A DNA stretch of 64,000 bases from Cellulomonas humilata (GCF_013359775.1 NZ_JABMCI010000066.1:62001-126000); one strand, 5' to 3'; numbered from the stretch's first letter, positions 35,746-45,192 are shown. Program-made: numbers and translations. Notes: generated by a model from the sequence alone, not told the origin.

Positions 35746-35779
35746 GCGCCGGGTGGACGTCCTCGACACCACCCGGCGC
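35746..35779 (+). terminator. Hairpin at the S10/spc operon boundary
   Basis: GCGCCGGGTGG (35746-35756) pairs perfectly with CCACCCGGCGC (35769-35779) over a 12-nt loop. It lies between rpsQ and rplN, the classical operon boundary, and could be a terminator or attenuator. No T-tract follows, and no clear promoter for rplN was found in the remaining gap. Confidence 0.5.
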
Positions 35780-35857
35780 AACGTGTGCATCACGGCAACT
35801 ACCCGTTCGGCCAGGCTCGGGCCCGCCCGAGAACCCGCCAGACGACAGGAGCAGGTA

Positions 35858-36226
35858 ATGATCCAGCAGGAGTCGCGACTTCGTGTCGCCGACAACACTG
35901 GTGCGAAGGAGATCCTTTGCATCCGTGTGCTCGGCGGCTCCGGCCGTCGCTACGCAGGCATCGGTGACGTCATCGTCGCCACCGTCAAGGACGCCATCCC
36001 CGGCGGCAACGTCAAGAAGGGCGACGTCGTCAAGGCTGTCATCGTGCGCACCCGCAAGGAGCGCCGCCGTCCGGACGGTTCCTACATCAAGTTCGACGAG
36101 AACGCGGCCGTGATCCTCAAGGCCGACGGCGAACCCCGTGGCACGCGCATCTTCGGCCCGGTGGGCCGCGAGCTGCGCGACAAGAAGTTCATGAAGATCA
36201 TCTCGCTGGCACCGGAGGTGCTCTGA
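35858..36226 (+). CDS. rplN: 50S ribosomal protein L14
   Basis: L14 forms an intersubunit bridge and is the docking site of the silencing factor RsfS. It has 122 residues from the ATG at 35858 ([18 protein letters not shown]), with AGGAGCAGG upstream. It contains [22 protein letters not shown] and ends [10 protein letters not shown]. First gene of the spc group (rplN-rplX-rplE-rpsN-rpsH-rplF-rplR-rpsE-rpmD-rplO). Confidence 0.98.
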   Translation: MIQQESRLRVADNTGAKEILCIRVLGGSGRRYAGIGDVIVATVKDAIPGGNVKKGDVVKAVIVRTRKERRRPDGSYIKFDENAAVILKADGEPRGTRIFGPVGRELRDKKFMKIISLAPEVL

Positions 36227-36228
36227 CC

Positions 36229-36570
36229 ATGGCCAAGATCAAGAAGGGCGACCTCGTCCTCGTCATCTCGGGCCGCGACAAGGGCAGCACCGGTCGCGTC
36301 CTCGAGGTTCTCGTCGAGTCGCAGCGGATCGTCGTCGAAGGCGTCCAGCGCGTGCAGAAGCACGTGAAGGCCGGCCAGACGCAGCGCGGCACGCGCACCG
36401 GCGGCATCGAGACGATCGAGGCGCCCATCCACATCAGCAACGTGATGCTCGTGGACCCGGAGACCAAGAAGGGCACCCGGGTCGGCTACCGCACCGAGCA
36501 GGTCGAGCGCGACGGCCGTACCCGCACCGTTCGGGTCCGCGTCGCCAAGCGCTCCGGTAAGGACATCTGA
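36229..36570 (+). CDS. rplX: 50S ribosomal protein L24
   Basis: L24 is an assembly initiator protein near the tunnel exit. It has 113 residues with the KOW motif [20 protein letters not shown] at the N-terminus and the [13 protein letters not shown] segment. It is 2 nt after rplN and shares its last base with the rplE start. Confidence 0.98.
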   Translation: MAKIKKGDLVLVISGRDKGSTGRVLEVLVESQRIVVEGVQRVQKHVKAGQTQRGTRTGGIETIEAPIHISNVMLVDPETKKGTRVGYRTEQVERDGRTRTVRVRVAKRSGKDI

Positions 36571-37142
36571 TGACCGAGACGACTCTCACGGCTCCGGCGC
36601 TCCCGCGTCTGAAGTCCAAGTACAACGACGAGATCAAGACCGCTCTCTTCGAGCAGTTCTCGCACGAGAACATCAACCAGGTTGCACGCCTGGTGAAGGT
36701 CGTCGTGAACATGGGCGTCGGCGAGGCCGCCAAGGACTCCAAGCTCATCGAGGGCGCGATCCGCGACCTGACCCTGATCACGGGTCAGAAGCCGCAGGTC
36801 ACCAAGGCTCGCAAGTCGATCGCGCAGTTCAAGCTGCGTGAGGGAATGCCCATCGGCGCCCACGTCACCCTCCGGGGCGACCGTGCCTGGGAGTTCCTGG
36901 ACCGCCTGCTCTCCACCGCGCTGCCGCGCATCCGTGACTTCCGTGGCCTCTCGCCGCAGCAGTTCGACGGTCACGGCAACTACACCTTCGGCCTCGTGGA
37001 GCAGTCCGTGTTCCACGAGATCGACCAGGACAAGATCGATCGGGTCCGCGGCATGGACATCACGGTCGTCACGACGGCCGACACGGATGACGAGGGTCGC
37101 GCTTTCCTCAAGCACCTCGGCTTCCCGTTCAAGGAGATCTGA
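36570..37142 (+). CDS. rplE: 50S ribosomal protein L5
   Basis: L5 binds 5S rRNA and contacts the P-site tRNA. It has 190 residues, with [21 protein letters not shown], the [22 protein letters not shown] block and the C-terminal [20 protein letters not shown]. The ATG overlaps the rplX stop (TGATG). Confidence 0.98.
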   Translation: MTETTLTAPALPRLKSKYNDEIKTALFEQFSHENINQVARLVKVVVNMGVGEAAKDSKLIEGAIRDLTLITGQKPQVTKARKSIAQFKLREGMPIGAHVTLRGDRAWEFLDRLLSTALPRIRDFRGLSPQQFDGHGNYTFGLVEQSVFHEIDQDKIDRVRGMDITVVTTADTDDEGRAFLKHLGFPFKEI

Positions 37143-37144
37143 CC

Positions 37145-37330
37145 ATGGCGAAGACTGCCCTCAAGAACAAGGCTGCTGCCAAGCCGAAGTTCGCAGTGCG
37201 TGGCTACACGCGCTGCCAGCGTTGCGGCCGGCCCCACTCGGTGTACCGCAAGTTCGGCCTGTGCCGGATCTGCGTGCGCGAGATGGCCCACCGCGGCGAG
37301 CTCCCCGGCGTCACCAAGAGCAGCTGGTAA
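37145..37330 (+). CDS. rpsN: 30S ribosomal protein S14, zinc-binding type Z
   Basis: This is the short zinc-ribbon form of S14: 61 residues with C24, C27, C40 and C43 (CQRCGRP and CRICVRE) intact. Many actinobacteria also encode a zinc-independent paralogue induced under zinc limitation, which would be elsewhere. It follows rplE after 2 nt and lies 89 nt before rpsH, with a short CCCGC/GCGGG hairpin in that gap. Confidence 0.98.
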   Translation: MAKTALKNKAAAKPKFAVRGYTRCQRCGRPHSVYRKFGLCRICVREMAHRGELPGVTKSSW

Positions 37331-37419
37331 CACACTCCAGCACAACCCAGCAACACGAACGTCGGTAGGTCCCGCTCTCTCGAGGGCGGGATACCCCGGC
37401 GAGGAAGGGCGGAAGCCCC

Positions 37420-37818
37420 ATGACCATGACCGACCCCATCGCAGACCTGCTCACGCGGCTGCGTAACGCGAACTCGGCTCACCACGACACCGTGCTGATC
37501 CCGTTCTCGAAGCTGAAGTCGCACATCGCGGAGATCCTCCAGGCGGAGGGCTACATCACGGGCTGGAAGGTTGAGGACGCCGTCGTCGGCAAGAACCTCA
37601 TCATCGAGCTCAAGTACGGCCCCAACCGCGAGCGTGCGCTCGCCGGCGTCAAGCGCGTGTCCAAGCCGGGCCTGCGCGTGTACGCCAAGTCCACCAACCT
37701 GCCCAAGGTGCTCGGCGGCCTGGGCGTGGCGATCCTGTCCACGTCCTCCGGTCTCCTCACCGACAAGCAGGCCGCCAAGAAGGGCGTGGGTGGGGAAGTC
37801 CTCGCCTACGTCTGGTAA
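37420..37818 (+). CDS. rpsH: 30S ribosomal protein S8
   Basis: S8 binds the 16S central domain and in E. coli represses the spc operon. It has 132 residues with [19 protein letters not shown] at the N-terminus and [22 protein letters not shown] near the C-terminus. The ATG at 37420 is preceded by GGAAG; an ATG two codons later is possible. Confidence 0.97.
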   Translation: MTMTDPIADLLTRLRNANSAHHDTVLIPFSKLKSHIAEILQAEGYITGWKVEDAVVGKNLIIELKYGPNRERALAGVKRVSKPGLRVYAKSTNLPKVLGGLGVAILSTSSGLLTDKQAAKKGVGGEVLAYVW

Positions 37819-37842
37819 GTCCGAGACGGAAAGGAGCTAGCC

Positions 37843-38382
37843 ATGTCCCGAATCGGCAGAGTCCCCGTCCCGGTCCCCACCGGCGTGGATGTCGACATCA
37901 ACGGTGCCGTCGTGACGGTCAAGGGCCCCAAGGGCACCCTGACGCACACGGTCGCCGCCCCCATCGTGGTGGAGCGCGACGAGGCAGGTGCCCTCGTGGT
38001 CACCCGCCCCGACGACGAGCGCGCCTCGCGCTCGCTGCACGGCCTCACCCGCACGCTGCTGGCCAACCTGGTCATCGGTGTGACGGAGGGCTACATCAAG
38101 AAGCTCGAGATCGTCGGCACCGGTTACCGCGTGACCGCGAAGGGCTCGGACCTCGAGTTCGCGCTCGGCTTCAGCCACTCGGTCACGGTCAACCCGCCGG
38201 AGGGCATCACCTTCGTCGTCGAGGCGCCCACCCGCTTCTCGGTGCAGGGCATCGACAAGCAGCAGGTCGGCGAGGTCGCCGCGAACATCCGCAAGATCCG
38301 TAAGCCCGAGCCGTACAAGGGCAAGGGCGTCCGGTACGCGGGCGAGAACGTGCGCCGCAAGGTCGGAAAGGCCGGTAAGTAA
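37843..38382 (+). CDS. rplF: 50S ribosomal protein L6
   Basis: L6 lies near the sarcin-ricin loop. It has 179 residues with two alpha/beta domains: [17 protein letters not shown] at the start and the conserved [20 protein letters not shown] block (about 151-170). AAGGAG precedes the ATG. It is 24 nt after rpsH and 2 nt before rplR. Confidence 0.98.
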   Translation: MSRIGRVPVPVPTGVDVDINGAVVTVKGPKGTLTHTVAAPIVVERDEAGALVVTRPDDERASRSLHGLTRTLLANLVIGVTEGYIKKLEIVGTGYRVTAKGSDLEFALGFSHSVTVNPPEGITFVVEAPTRFSVQGIDKQQVGEVAANIRKIRKPEPYKGKGVRYAGENVRRKVGKAGK

Positions 38383-38384
38383 TC

Positions 38385-38756
38385 ATGGCTCTCAAGATCC
38401 TCGGCAAGGGCAAGCGTGTTGCCCGCCAGCGCCGTCACCTGCGCCTTCGCAAGAAGGTCGCCGGCTCCTCCGTTCGTCCCCGTCTCGTCGTGACCCGGTC
38501 CGCCCGGCACATCTCGGCGCAGGTCGTGGACGACGGCATCGGTCAGACGCTCGTCTCCGCATCGACCCTCGAGGCCGACCTGCGCAGCTCGAACGACGAC
38601 AAGACCGCCAAGGCCCGCAAGGTCGGCGAGCTCATCGCCGAGCGTGCGAAGGCTGCCGGCCTTGACGCTGTGGTCTTCGACCGTGGCGGCAACAAGTACC
38701 ACGGCCGTGTTGCCGCGGTGGCCGACGGCGCTCGCGAGGGCGGTCTGAAGCTGTGA
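38385..38756 (+). CDS. rplR: 50S ribosomal protein L18
   Basis: L18 binds 5S rRNA together with L5. It has 123 residues with the basic N-terminus [19 protein letters not shown] and the conserved [23 protein letters not shown] near the end. Standard length and position. Confidence 0.98.
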   Translation: MALKILGKGKRVARQRRHLRLRKKVAGSSVRPRLVVTRSARHISAQVVDDGIGQTLVSASTLEADLRSSNDDKTAKARKVGELIAERAKAAGLDAVVFDRGGNKYHGRVAAVADGAREGGLKL

Positions 38757-38793
38757 CGACGACGAACTGCGACATGAAGAAGAGGACTCACTG

Positions 38794-39462
38794 ATGGCTG
38801 CTCCTCAGCGCAGCAACACCGGGGCGCCCGCGGGCGGCACCGGCACCGGCGGCGGTGACCGCCGCGACGGCGGTCGCGGCCGTGACGGCGGCGGCGGTCG
38901 CGGACGCGACGCCGCAGAGAAGAGCGCGTTCCTCGAGCGCGTCGTGACGATCAACCGCGTGGCCAAGGTCGTCAAGGGTGGCCGCCGCTTCAGCTTCACC
39001 GCGCTCGTCGTGGTCGGCGACGGCGACGGCACCGTGGGTGTCGGCTACGGGAAGGCCAAGGAGGTGCCCGCGGCGATCGCCAAGGGTGTCGAGGAGGCCA
39101 AGAAGAACTTCTTCAAGGTCCCGCGCATCCAGGGCACCATCCCGCACCCCATCCAGGGTGAGGCCGCTGCCGGTGTCGTCTTCCTGCGTCCGGCCTCGCC
39201 GGGTACCGGCGTGATCGCCGGTGGCCCGGTGCGCGCCGTGCTCGAGTGCGCCGGCATCCACGACGTGCTGAGCAAGTCGCTCGGCTCGTCCAACGCGATC
39301 AACATCGTGCACGCCACGGTCGCGGCCCTCAAGGGCCTCGAGCGTCCCGAGGCCGTGGCCGCGCGCCGCGGGCTCCCGGTCGAGCACGTCGTCCCGGCTG
39401 CCCTCCTCCGTGCCCAGGCTGCCGGCCTGGCCGCAGCGGCGGGCTCGAAGGCAGGTGCGTGA
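38794..39462 (+). CDS. rpsE: 30S ribosomal protein S5
   Basis: S5 works in decoding fidelity and the mRNA entry site. The 222-residue product begins with an extension of about 45 residues rich in Gly, Arg and Asp (repeated GRDGG and GGG runs) before the core [20 protein letters not shown]. The core includes [18 protein letters not shown] and the [19 protein letters not shown] region. The stop overlaps the rpmD ATG by one base. Confidence 0.97.
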   Translation: MAAPQRSNTGAPAGGTGTGGGDRRDGGRGRDGGGGRGRDAAEKSAFLERVVTINRVAKVVKGGRRFSFTALVVVGDGDGTVGVGYGKAKEVPAAIAKGVEEAKKNFFKVPRIQGTIPHPIQGEAAAGVVFLRPASPGTGVIAGGPVRAVLECAGIHDVLSKSLGSSNAINIVHATVAALKGLERPEAVAARRGLPVEHVVPAALLRAQAAGLAAAAGSKAGA

Positions 39463-39644
39463 TGGCTCGACTCAAGGTGACCCAGACGCGGTCTGGCATC
39501 GGCGGTAAGCAGAACCAGCGCGACACTCTGCGCACCCTCGGCCTCAAGCGGATCGGCGACGTCGTCGTCAAGGAGGACCGTCCTGAGATCCGCGGCATGG
39601 TCAAGACGGTGACGCACCTTGTCGCGGTCGAAGAGGTGGAGTGA
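39462..39644 (+). CDS. rpmD: 50S ribosomal protein L30
   Basis: L30 is a small large-subunit protein. It has 60 residues from the ATG at 39462 ([20 protein letters not shown]), with the conserved [18 protein letters not shown] and a C-terminus ending VAVEEVE. It overlaps rpsE by one base, and rplO starts at once downstream. Confidence 0.97.
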   Translation: MARLKVTQTRSGIGGKQNQRDTLRTLGLKRIGDVVVKEDRPEIRGMVKTVTHLVAVEEVE

Positions 39645-39646
39645 CC

Positions 39647-40426
39647 ATGGCTGACGAGAACGAGAAGGGCACCGACGAGGTGACGGCCCCGAAGAAGGCC
39701 GCTGCCCCGAAGGCTGCTCCGAAGAAGGCTGCAGAGAAGAAGGCCGCCGACACGGAGTCCGCTCCGAAGGCGACCAAGGCGAAGGCGACCGCTGCTGCGG
39801 ACAAGCCGGCCAAGGCCGAGAAGGCTGACAAGGCCGAGAAGGCCGTGTCGTCCGAGAAGGCAGAGACCAAGGCTGCACCGAAGGCGAAGGCCCCCAAGGC
39901 CGATCCCAAGGCTGCTGCGCCGAAGAAGTCGGTCTCCGCCGCGGCGGCGAAGGCGGCCGAGGCCGCTGCGCAGCCCGGCAACGGTGGCACGCTCAAGCTG
40001 CACCACCTCCGTCCGGCCCCCGGAGCCAAGACCGCCAAGACCCGCGTGGGTCGTGGCGAGGGCTCCAAGGGCAAGACGGCCGGTCGTGGCACCAAGGGCA
40101 CCAAGGCCCGCTACCAGGTGCCGGTGCGCTTCGAGGGCGGGCAGATGCCTCTGCACATGCGCCTCCCGAAGCTGCGCGGCTTCAAGAACCCGTTCCGCGT
40201 CGAGTACCAGGTGGTCAACCTGGACAAGCTCTCGGCGCTGTACCCGAACGGTGGCGACGTGACGGTCGCCGACCTCGTGGCGAAGGGTGCGGTCCGCAAG
40301 GGCCAGCCCGTCAAGGTGCTCGGCACCGGCGAGCTCACGGTCAAGGTCTCTGTCGCGGTGGACGCCTACTCGGCGACCGCGAAGGACGCGATCGTGGCTG
40401 CCGGCGGAAGCGTCGCGCAGGACTGA
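39647..40426 (+). CDS. rplO: 50S ribosomal protein L15 with long Ala/Lys-rich N-terminal extension
   Basis: L15 is a late-assembly protein of the large subunit. Residues 114-259 match the normal L15 of about 146 residues, beginning [15 protein letters not shown] and including [21 protein letters not shown]. Residues 1-113 are an extension of Lys, Ala, Pro and Glu (repeats such as [13 protein letters not shown]) resembling histone H1-like tails. The ATG at 39647 is used; a GTG at 39641 is also possible. If an internal start were used the extension would vanish, but no ATG or GTG with a ribosome-binding site lies close to the core. A terminator follows. Confidence 0.93.
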   Translation: MADENEKGTDEVTAPKKAAAPKAAPKKAAEKKAADTESAPKATKAKATAAADKPAKAEKADKAEKAVSSEKAETKAAPKAKAPKADPKAAAPKKSVSAAAAKAAEAAAQPGNGGTLKLHHLRPAPGAKTAKTRVGRGEGSKGKTAGRGTKGTKARYQVPVRFEGGQMPLHMRLPKLRGFKNPFRVEYQVVNLDKLSALYPNGGDVTVADLVAKGAVRKGQPVKVLGTGELTVKVSVAVDAYSATAKDAIVAAGGSVAQD

Positions 40427-40433
40427 TCGAAGG

Positions 40434-40470
40434 ACGGGACCGGTGGGACGTAGTTACCCACCGGTCCCGT
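40434..40470 (+). terminator. Terminator after rplO
   Basis: ACGGGACCGGTGGG (40434-40447) pairs perfectly with CCCACCGGTCCCGT (40457-40470) over a 9-nt loop. It separates the spc ribosomal genes from secY. Confidence 0.85.
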
Positions 40471-40499
40471 TCCGTATGTCGGCGGGCATCAGTTAGGGT
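40470..40499 (+). promoter_or_regulatory. Candidate promoter of secY-adk-map
   Basis: TTCCGT (40470-40475) and TAGGGT (40494-40499) are 18 nt apart, directly after the rplO terminator and 86 nt before secY. The existence of a terminator just upstream makes a separate secY promoter necessary. Confidence 0.45.
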
Positions 40500-40585
40500 G
40501 CCCCGGTGCTCGCGACTCGTCGCGGGCTGCACGGCCGGAACGGACCGGTCGTACGTGATGCCGCTCCGGCGGCCCAGGAGGACAG

Positions 40586-41881
40586 GTGCTCAGCGCATTC
40601 GTGCGGGCGTTCCGGACGCCCGACCTGCGGCGCAAGCTGCTCTTCACCATCGGGATCATGGTGATCTTCCGTGCCGGCTCGTTCCTGCCGACACCGGGGG
40701 TCTCCTACCCGAACGTCCAGACGTGTATCGAGCAGTCTCAGGGCAACGACCTGCTCGGGCTGGTGAACCTGTTCAGCGGCGGAGCCCTGCTCCAGCTCTC
40801 GGTGTTCGCGCTCGGGATCATGCCGTACATCACGGCGAGCATCATCGTCCAGCTGCTCCGGGTGGTCATCCCCCGTTTCGAGGAGCTGCACCGTGAGGGC
40901 CAGTCCGGCACCGCGAAGCTCACGCAGTACACGCGGTACCTGACGATCGGCCTGGCGATCCTCCAGTCGACGACGATCATCACGGTGGCGCGCAGCGGTC
41001 AGCTGTTCAGCGGCTGCACCGTCGACGTCATCCCGAACGACACGTGGCAGACGCTGCTGCTCATGGTCATCACCATGACCGCCGGTACCGGCCTGATCAT
41101 GTGGCTCGGTGAGCTGATCACGGAGCGCGGCGTCGGCAACGGCATGTCGCTGCTCATCTTCACGTCGATCGCGGCCAGCTTCCCCGGCGCCATGTGGTCC
41201 ATCGCCGGTGGCGACAACGGCATCTCGAAGTTCATCGTCGTCATGGCGATCGTGGTCCTGGTCATCGCGCTGGTGGTGTTCGTCGAGCAGTCGCAGCGGC
41301 GCATCCCCGTGCAGTACGCCAAGCGCATGGTCGGTCGCCGGATGTACGGCGGCTCGAGCACCTACATCCCGATCAAGATCAACATGGCCGGCGTCATCCC
41401 GGTGATCTTCGCGTCGTCGCTGCTCGCGGTCCCGGGCCTGCTGGCCCAGTTCGGTGACCCGACGGCCGGCTGGGTCCAGTGGATCACCCGCTACCTGGCC
41501 TCGCCGAGCGCACCGCTGCACCTGGCGGTCTACGTCGTCCTGATCATCTTCTTCTGCTACTTCTACACCGCGATCACGTTCAACCCGGACGAGGTCGCCG
41601 ACAACATGAAGAAGTACGGCGGCTTCATCCCGGGCATCCGCGCGGGCCGGCCGACGGCGGAGTACCTCGACTACGTCATCTCGCGGATCACGGCGCCCGG
41701 GTCGGTGTACCTGGCGATCGTCGCGCTCATCCCGACGATCGCGTTCATCGTGCTCGGCGTCGGGTCGAACATCCCGTTCGGCGGGGCGTCGATCCTCATC
41801 GTCGTCGGCGTCGGCCTGGAGACCGTGAAGCAGATCGAGTCCCAGCTCCAGCAGCGGCACTACGAAGGGTTCCTGCGGTGA
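40586..41881 (+). CDS. secY: Preprotein translocase subunit SecY
   Basis: SecY is the channel of the Sec translocon. It has 431 residues with ten predicted membrane helices. Conserved parts are the N-terminal RTPDLRRKLLFTIGIMVIFR, plug-region GGALLQLSVFALGIMPYITAS and TRYLTI. The cytosolic loop for ribosome and SecA binding lies near 255-270 (RRIPVQYAKR). The GTG start has GGAGGAC upstream. The stop overlaps adk by 4 bp. Confidence 0.98.
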   Translation: MLSAFVRAFRTPDLRRKLLFTIGIMVIFRAGSFLPTPGVSYPNVQTCIEQSQGNDLLGLVNLFSGGALLQLSVFALGIMPYITASIIVQLLRVVIPRFEELHREGQSGTAKLTQYTRYLTIGLAILQSTTIITVARSGQLFSGCTVDVIPNDTWQTLLLMVITMTAGTGLIMWLGELITERGVGNGMSLLIFTSIAASFPGAMWSIAGGDNGISKFIVVMAIVVLVIALVVFVEQSQRRIPVQYAKRMVGRRMYGGSSTYIPIKINMAGVIPVIFASSLLAVPGLLAQFGDPTAGWVQWITRYLASPSAPLHLAVYVVLIIFFCYFYTAITFNPDEVADNMKKYGGFIPGIRAGRPTAEYLDYVISRITAPGSVYLAIVALIPTIAFIVLGVGSNIPFGGASILIVVGVGLETVKQIESQLQQRHYEGFLR

Positions 41882-42459
41882 GCACGCGTCTCGTCCTGCT
41901 CGGTCCTCCGGGAGCGGGCAAGGGGACCCAGGCCGCGCGGCTCGCCGAGCGGCTGGGGGTGCCGGCCATCTCGACGGGCGACATCTTCCGCGCCAACATC
42001 AAGGACGGCACCCCGCTCGGCAAGACCGTGCAGGAGTACACGTCACGCGGTGCACTGGTGCCGGACTCGGTCACCAACGAGATGGTGCGTGACCGGCTCG
42101 CCCAGGACGACACCGCGGACGGGTTCCTGCTCGACGGGTACCCGCGCAACGTGGCCCAGGTGGGGGAGCTGGACGCGATCCTCGCGGACGCCGGTCTGAC
42201 GCTCGACCTCGCGGTCGAGATCACCGCGGACCCCGAGCTCGTCGTCGACCGGCTGCTCAAGCGTGCCCAGATCGAGGGCCGCGAGGACGACACCGAGGAC
42301 GTCGTCCGGCACCGCCTCGACGTCTACGCCCAGGAGACCGCCCCCATCGCGCACGTGTACGCCGAGCGCGGCCTGCTCGCGCAGGTGGACGGGATCGGCG
42401 AGGTCGACGCGGTCACCGAGCGGTTGGTCGCGGCGATCGGTGCACCGAGCGCGGGCTGA
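41878..42459 (+). CDS. adk: Adenylate kinase
   Basis: Adenylate kinase interconverts ATP + AMP and 2 ADP. The 193-residue product from a GTG (GTGA overlap with secY) has P-loop LGPPGAGKGTQ (8-18), the AMP-binding STGDIFR and the DGYPRN motif. The LID region (RAQIEGREDDTEDVVRHRL) is short and lacks the four-Cys zinc site of long-LID forms, as usual in actinobacteria. secY-adk-map is a conserved unit. Confidence 0.97.
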   Translation: MSTRLVLLGPPGAGKGTQAARLAERLGVPAISTGDIFRANIKDGTPLGKTVQEYTSRGALVPDSVTNEMVRDRLAQDDTADGFLLDGYPRNVAQVGELDAILADAGLTLDLAVEITADPELVVDRLLKRAQIEGREDDTEDVVRHRLDVYAQETAPIAHVYAERGLLAQVDGIGEVDAVTERLVAAIGAPSAG

Positions 42460-42461
42460 CG

Positions 42462-43304
42462 ATGTTCGGCCGCGAGCGGATCGAGTACAAGACCCCTGAG
42501 CAGGTGCTGCTGATGCGGCGGGCCGGCCTGGTGGTCGCCGAGGCGCTGGCCGCCGTGCGGGAGCGGGCGGTCGCCGGCGTGACCACGGCTCAGCTCGACG
42601 TCGTCGCCGCGGAGGTCATCGGCGACCGCCACGCGACGGCGTCGTTCCTCGGCTACGAGGGCTATCCGGCGACGCTCTGCGTGTCGGTGAACGACGAGGT
42701 CGTGCACGGCATCCCGGGTCCTCGGGTGCTAGAGCCGGGCGACGTGGTGTCGGTCGACTGCGGCGCGATCGTCGAGGGCTGGCACGGCGACTCCGCGATC
42801 ACGATCGTCCTCGACGGCGCCGAGCCCGAGGACGTCGCCCTGGCGGAGACCACGGAGCGGGCCATGTGGGCGGGGATCGCCGCCCTGGCCGGCGCCGAGC
42901 GGCTGGGCGCGGTGGGGGAGGCCGTCGAGGACGTCGTCGACGCCGCCGAGGCCGCCGGGCTCAACGGCGGGCAGCGGTACGGCCTGGTCGAGGAGTACGT
43001 GGGGCACGGCATCGGCACCGCCATGCACCAGCCGCCGGACGTACCGAACTTCCGCACCCGCGACCGCGGTCCGCGCGTGCGTGCGGGGTTGTGCGTGGCG
43101 GTCGAGCCGATGGTCGTCCGCGGTCAGCGGTTCACGCAGGTCCTCGACGACGACTGGACCGTGGTCACGGGCGACGGGTCGCGCGCGCCCCACTGGGAGC
43201 ACACGGTGGCTGTGCTGGAGGACGGCATCTGGGTGCTGACCGCACCCGACGGCGGCGCGGAGAGGCTTGCCGCCCTCGGCGTCACCGTCGCACCCCTCGC
43301 CTGA
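42462..43304 (+). CDS. map: Methionine aminopeptidase, type I
   Basis: It removes the N-terminal Met from nascent proteins, acting after peptide deformylase (encoded at 57.1 kb). It has 280 residues with a complete dinuclear metal site: D99 (VSVDCGA), D110 (WHGDSA), H182 (GHGIGTAMH), E215 (AVEPM) and E246 (HWEHT). No N-terminal zinc-finger/SH3-linker extension is present. It starts 2 nt after the adk stop. Confidence 0.97.
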   Translation: MFGRERIEYKTPEQVLLMRRAGLVVAEALAAVRERAVAGVTTAQLDVVAAEVIGDRHATASFLGYEGYPATLCVSVNDEVVHGIPGPRVLEPGDVVSVDCGAIVEGWHGDSAITIVLDGAEPEDVALAETTERAMWAGIAALAGAERLGAVGEAVEDVVDAAEAAGLNGGQRYGLVEEYVGHGIGTAMHQPPDVPNFRTRDRGPRVRAGLCVAVEPMVVRGQRFTQVLDDDWTVVTGDGSRAPHWEHTVAVLEDGIWVLTAPDGGAERLAALGVTVAPLA

Positions 43305-43553
43305 CCGCTCGGAGCTACTCCCGGGTAGGCCCAACAGGTGAACTTGTGTCCAGTTGGCGACAACTTGCCCGTGATCTGCCGAAACGTGGGCGGGATGACC
43401 GGTTTGTCGGATACGGTCCTGCTCGGCGGTGAACGATCCGCCACGGGCGTCCCTGGGGCCCGCGCGGCAAGGCTGCGCGGTGAAGGGGTGGGGCGCCCGA
43501 CTCCGGCAGGCACGTGGTCAGCGCGCGCCTGCACTCGACGTGATGGGTGACTC

Positions 43554-44510
43554 ATGCAGCGCAGCGTTCGTCCCTCCCCGATCTCCTCCCGCCGTCTCGG
43601 GCGCCACGCACGCGCGGTCGGCGCCGTCGTCGGCGTCACGGCGCTCCTCGGCGCCCTCGGCGGCGGCGTGGCGCAGGCGCACGACCGTGACGGTCGCTCC
43701 GGCGCGCGGACGCAGTCCACGGCGCAGACGCCGAAGCCGACGGTGACGACGACCGCGAAGCCGACGGTCGCACCGACGCAGTCGGGACAGCAGACCACGG
43801 GCGCCTACGTGTACCTGAAGAAGGACGCGAAGAAGGACGCCTCGTGGCCGAACTCGACCCAGCAGTACCTCGTGACCACGTGGCCCGACGCGTCCTGGCG
43901 GGACCTCACTCTCGCGGAGGTCGTCGCGGCCCTGCCTGCGGGGACGACCGTCTGCGGTGACGGCTGGGGGGTGCAGGAGGACCAGGCGTGGGGCGACGCG
44001 ACCGTCTTCACCGGGAGCAAGGCGCCGAGCTACCCGAAGGACTTCATCGGCTGGGTCCAGAACGGTGGTCCCATCTTCGACGCGAAGCACTGGGACCTCA
44101 CGGACATGGTGACCGTGCCCGCGTGCGGGCCGGCGCCGACCACCTCGCCGTCGGCCACGCCGACGGTGTCGCCGAGCCCGACCCCGACGCCCTCGCAGTC
44201 GGTGCCGGCGCCGACTGTGCCGACCGTGCCGGTGCCGAGCGAGACGCCGACCACGCCGGCGCCTTCGGTCCCGCCGGTCGCCGAGGTGGACGACTCGCCG
44301 GCGCCGACCACGCCGCCGACCGCCGGGTTGGTCGCGTCAACGCCGAGCCCGAGCGCGTCGTTCTACTCCGAGGTCCTGGCTGCCGGACCCACCGGCGGTG
44401 CGGCGCTCGCCGCGACCGGGTCGTCCCCGCTGCCCGGCCTGCTCGCGGGCGGGATCCTCGTCCTCTCGGGGGCGGCCCTGCTCCTGCTGCGGCGCCGACA
44501 CGCCAGCTGA
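43554..44510 (+). CDS. Sortase-anchored surface protein (LAATG motif), function unknown
   Basis: The 318-residue protein has a signal peptide (1-42, cleavage likely after AQA). A Thr/Pro-rich stretch (50-80) precedes a compact domain of about 120 residues (84-195, with GAYVYLKKDAKKDASWPNS and two Cys at about 134 and 193). A long Pro/Ser/Thr-rich stalk (200-275) follows. The C-terminal sorting signal is LAATG at about 285, then a hydrophobic helix and RRRHAS. LAxTG is the motif of class E sortases of actinobacteria. A terminator lies 10 nt downstream. The 249-nt upstream gap holds no clear promoter; a TACGGT at 43412 is the best -10-like match. Confidence 0.85.
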   Translation: MQRSVRPSPISSRRLGRHARAVGAVVGVTALLGALGGGVAQAHDRDGRSGARTQSTAQTPKPTVTTTAKPTVAPTQSGQQTTGAYVYLKKDAKKDASWPNSTQQYLVTTWPDASWRDLTLAEVVAALPAGTTVCGDGWGVQEDQAWGDATVFTGSKAPSYPKDFIGWVQNGGPIFDAKHWDLTDMVTVPACGPAPTTSPSATPTVSPSPTPTPSQSVPAPTVPTVPVPSETPTTPAPSVPPVAEVDDSPAPTTPPTAGLVASTPSPSASFYSEVLAAGPTGGAALAATGSSPLPGLLAGGILVLSGAALLLLRRRHAS

Positions 44511-44519
44511 TCGAGCACA

Positions 44520-44552
44520 GGAGGGCCGTCGTCCTGCGGGCGACGGCCCTCC
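44520..44552 (+). terminator. Terminator after the surface-protein gene
   Basis: GGAGGGCCGTCG (44520-44531) pairs perfectly with CGACGGCCCTCC (44541-44552) over a 9-nt loop, 10 nt after the stop. Confidence 0.82.
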
Positions 44553-44620
44553 GTGCGCGCACCGTGGCCTCGGTTGTGGCCAGGTGTGGCGGACGGCACG
44601 TGCCGGGAGCGGGGGGCGGT

Positions 44621-44649
44621 TTCGTCCCCTGGGCCTGATGGCGTAAGAT
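44621..44649 (+). promoter_or_regulatory. Promoter of infA-rpmJ-rpsM-rpsK-rpoA-rplQ
   Basis: TTCGTC (44621-44626) and TAAGAT (44644-44649) have a 17-nt spacer, giving a leader of about 140 nt before infA. No structured motif was recognised in that leader. Confidence 0.6.
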
Positions 44650-44796
44650 CGTCCGTTGGGTGTGCGCCCGGTTCTCGTGGCGCGCTGTCCACATCAAGTT
44701 CCCACCTCGTCGTCGCCGCCCGTCCGGGCGGGGGCGGTCGTCGTGGGTAGATCCATCAGTACCGACAGTGATCAGAACCGACAGTTAGCGGAGGAT

Positions 44797-45018
44797 ATGG
44801 CGAAGAAGGACGGTGTCATCGAGATCGAGGGCAGCGTCGTGGAGGCTCTGCCTAACGCGATGTTCCGCGTGGAGCTCACCAACGGCCACAAGGTGCTCGC
44901 CCACATCTCGGGCAAGATGCGACAGCACTACATCCGGATCCTCCCCGAGGACCGGGTAGTGGTCGAGCTGAGCCCGTACGACCTGTCCCGTGGCCGGATC
45001 GTTTACCGCTACAAGTAA
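44797..45018 (+). CDS. infA: Translation initiation factor IF-1
   Basis: IF-1 blocks the A site during initiation. It has 73 residues from the ATG at 44797 with GGAGGA upstream, and contains the OB-fold block [26 protein letters not shown]. Exactly the usual length. It heads the alpha-type operon. Confidence 0.98.
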   Translation: MAKKDGVIEIEGSVVEALPNAMFRVELTNGHKVLAHISGKMRQHYIRILPEDRVVVELSPYDLSRGRIVYRYK

Positions 45019-45078
45019 CAGCCACTCGAACACGCCGTCAGCCCTGTCACGGGCGCAACGGCGGCGGAGGAACACGCG

Positions 45079-45192
45079 ATGAAGGTCAAGCCCAGCGTCA
45101 AGAAGATCTGCGACAAGTGCAAGGTGATCCGCCGGCACGGTCGCGTCCAGGTGATCTGCGAGAACCTGCGCCACAAGCAGCGCCAGGGCTGA
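45079..45192 (+). CDS. rpmJ: 50S ribosomal protein L36
   Basis: L36 is the smallest ribosomal protein: 37 residues from the ATG at 45079 ([19 protein letters not shown]). It is the zinc-binding form, with C11, C14, C27 and H32 intact. GGAGG lies upstream. It sits between infA and rpsM in conserved order. The 198-nt gap to rpsM contains small hairpins (GGTCC/GGACC and CCCCGG/CCGGGG) but no clear promoter. Confidence 0.97.
   Translation: MKVKPSVKKICDKCKVIRRHGRVQVICENLRHKQRQG

Noticed and set aside
43305-43553. Possible riboswitch (c-di-AMP type) before the surface-protein gene
   Set aside because: Some GC-rich pairing and a GGTGAA stretch were seen, but the conserved core sequences of known classes could not be matched.
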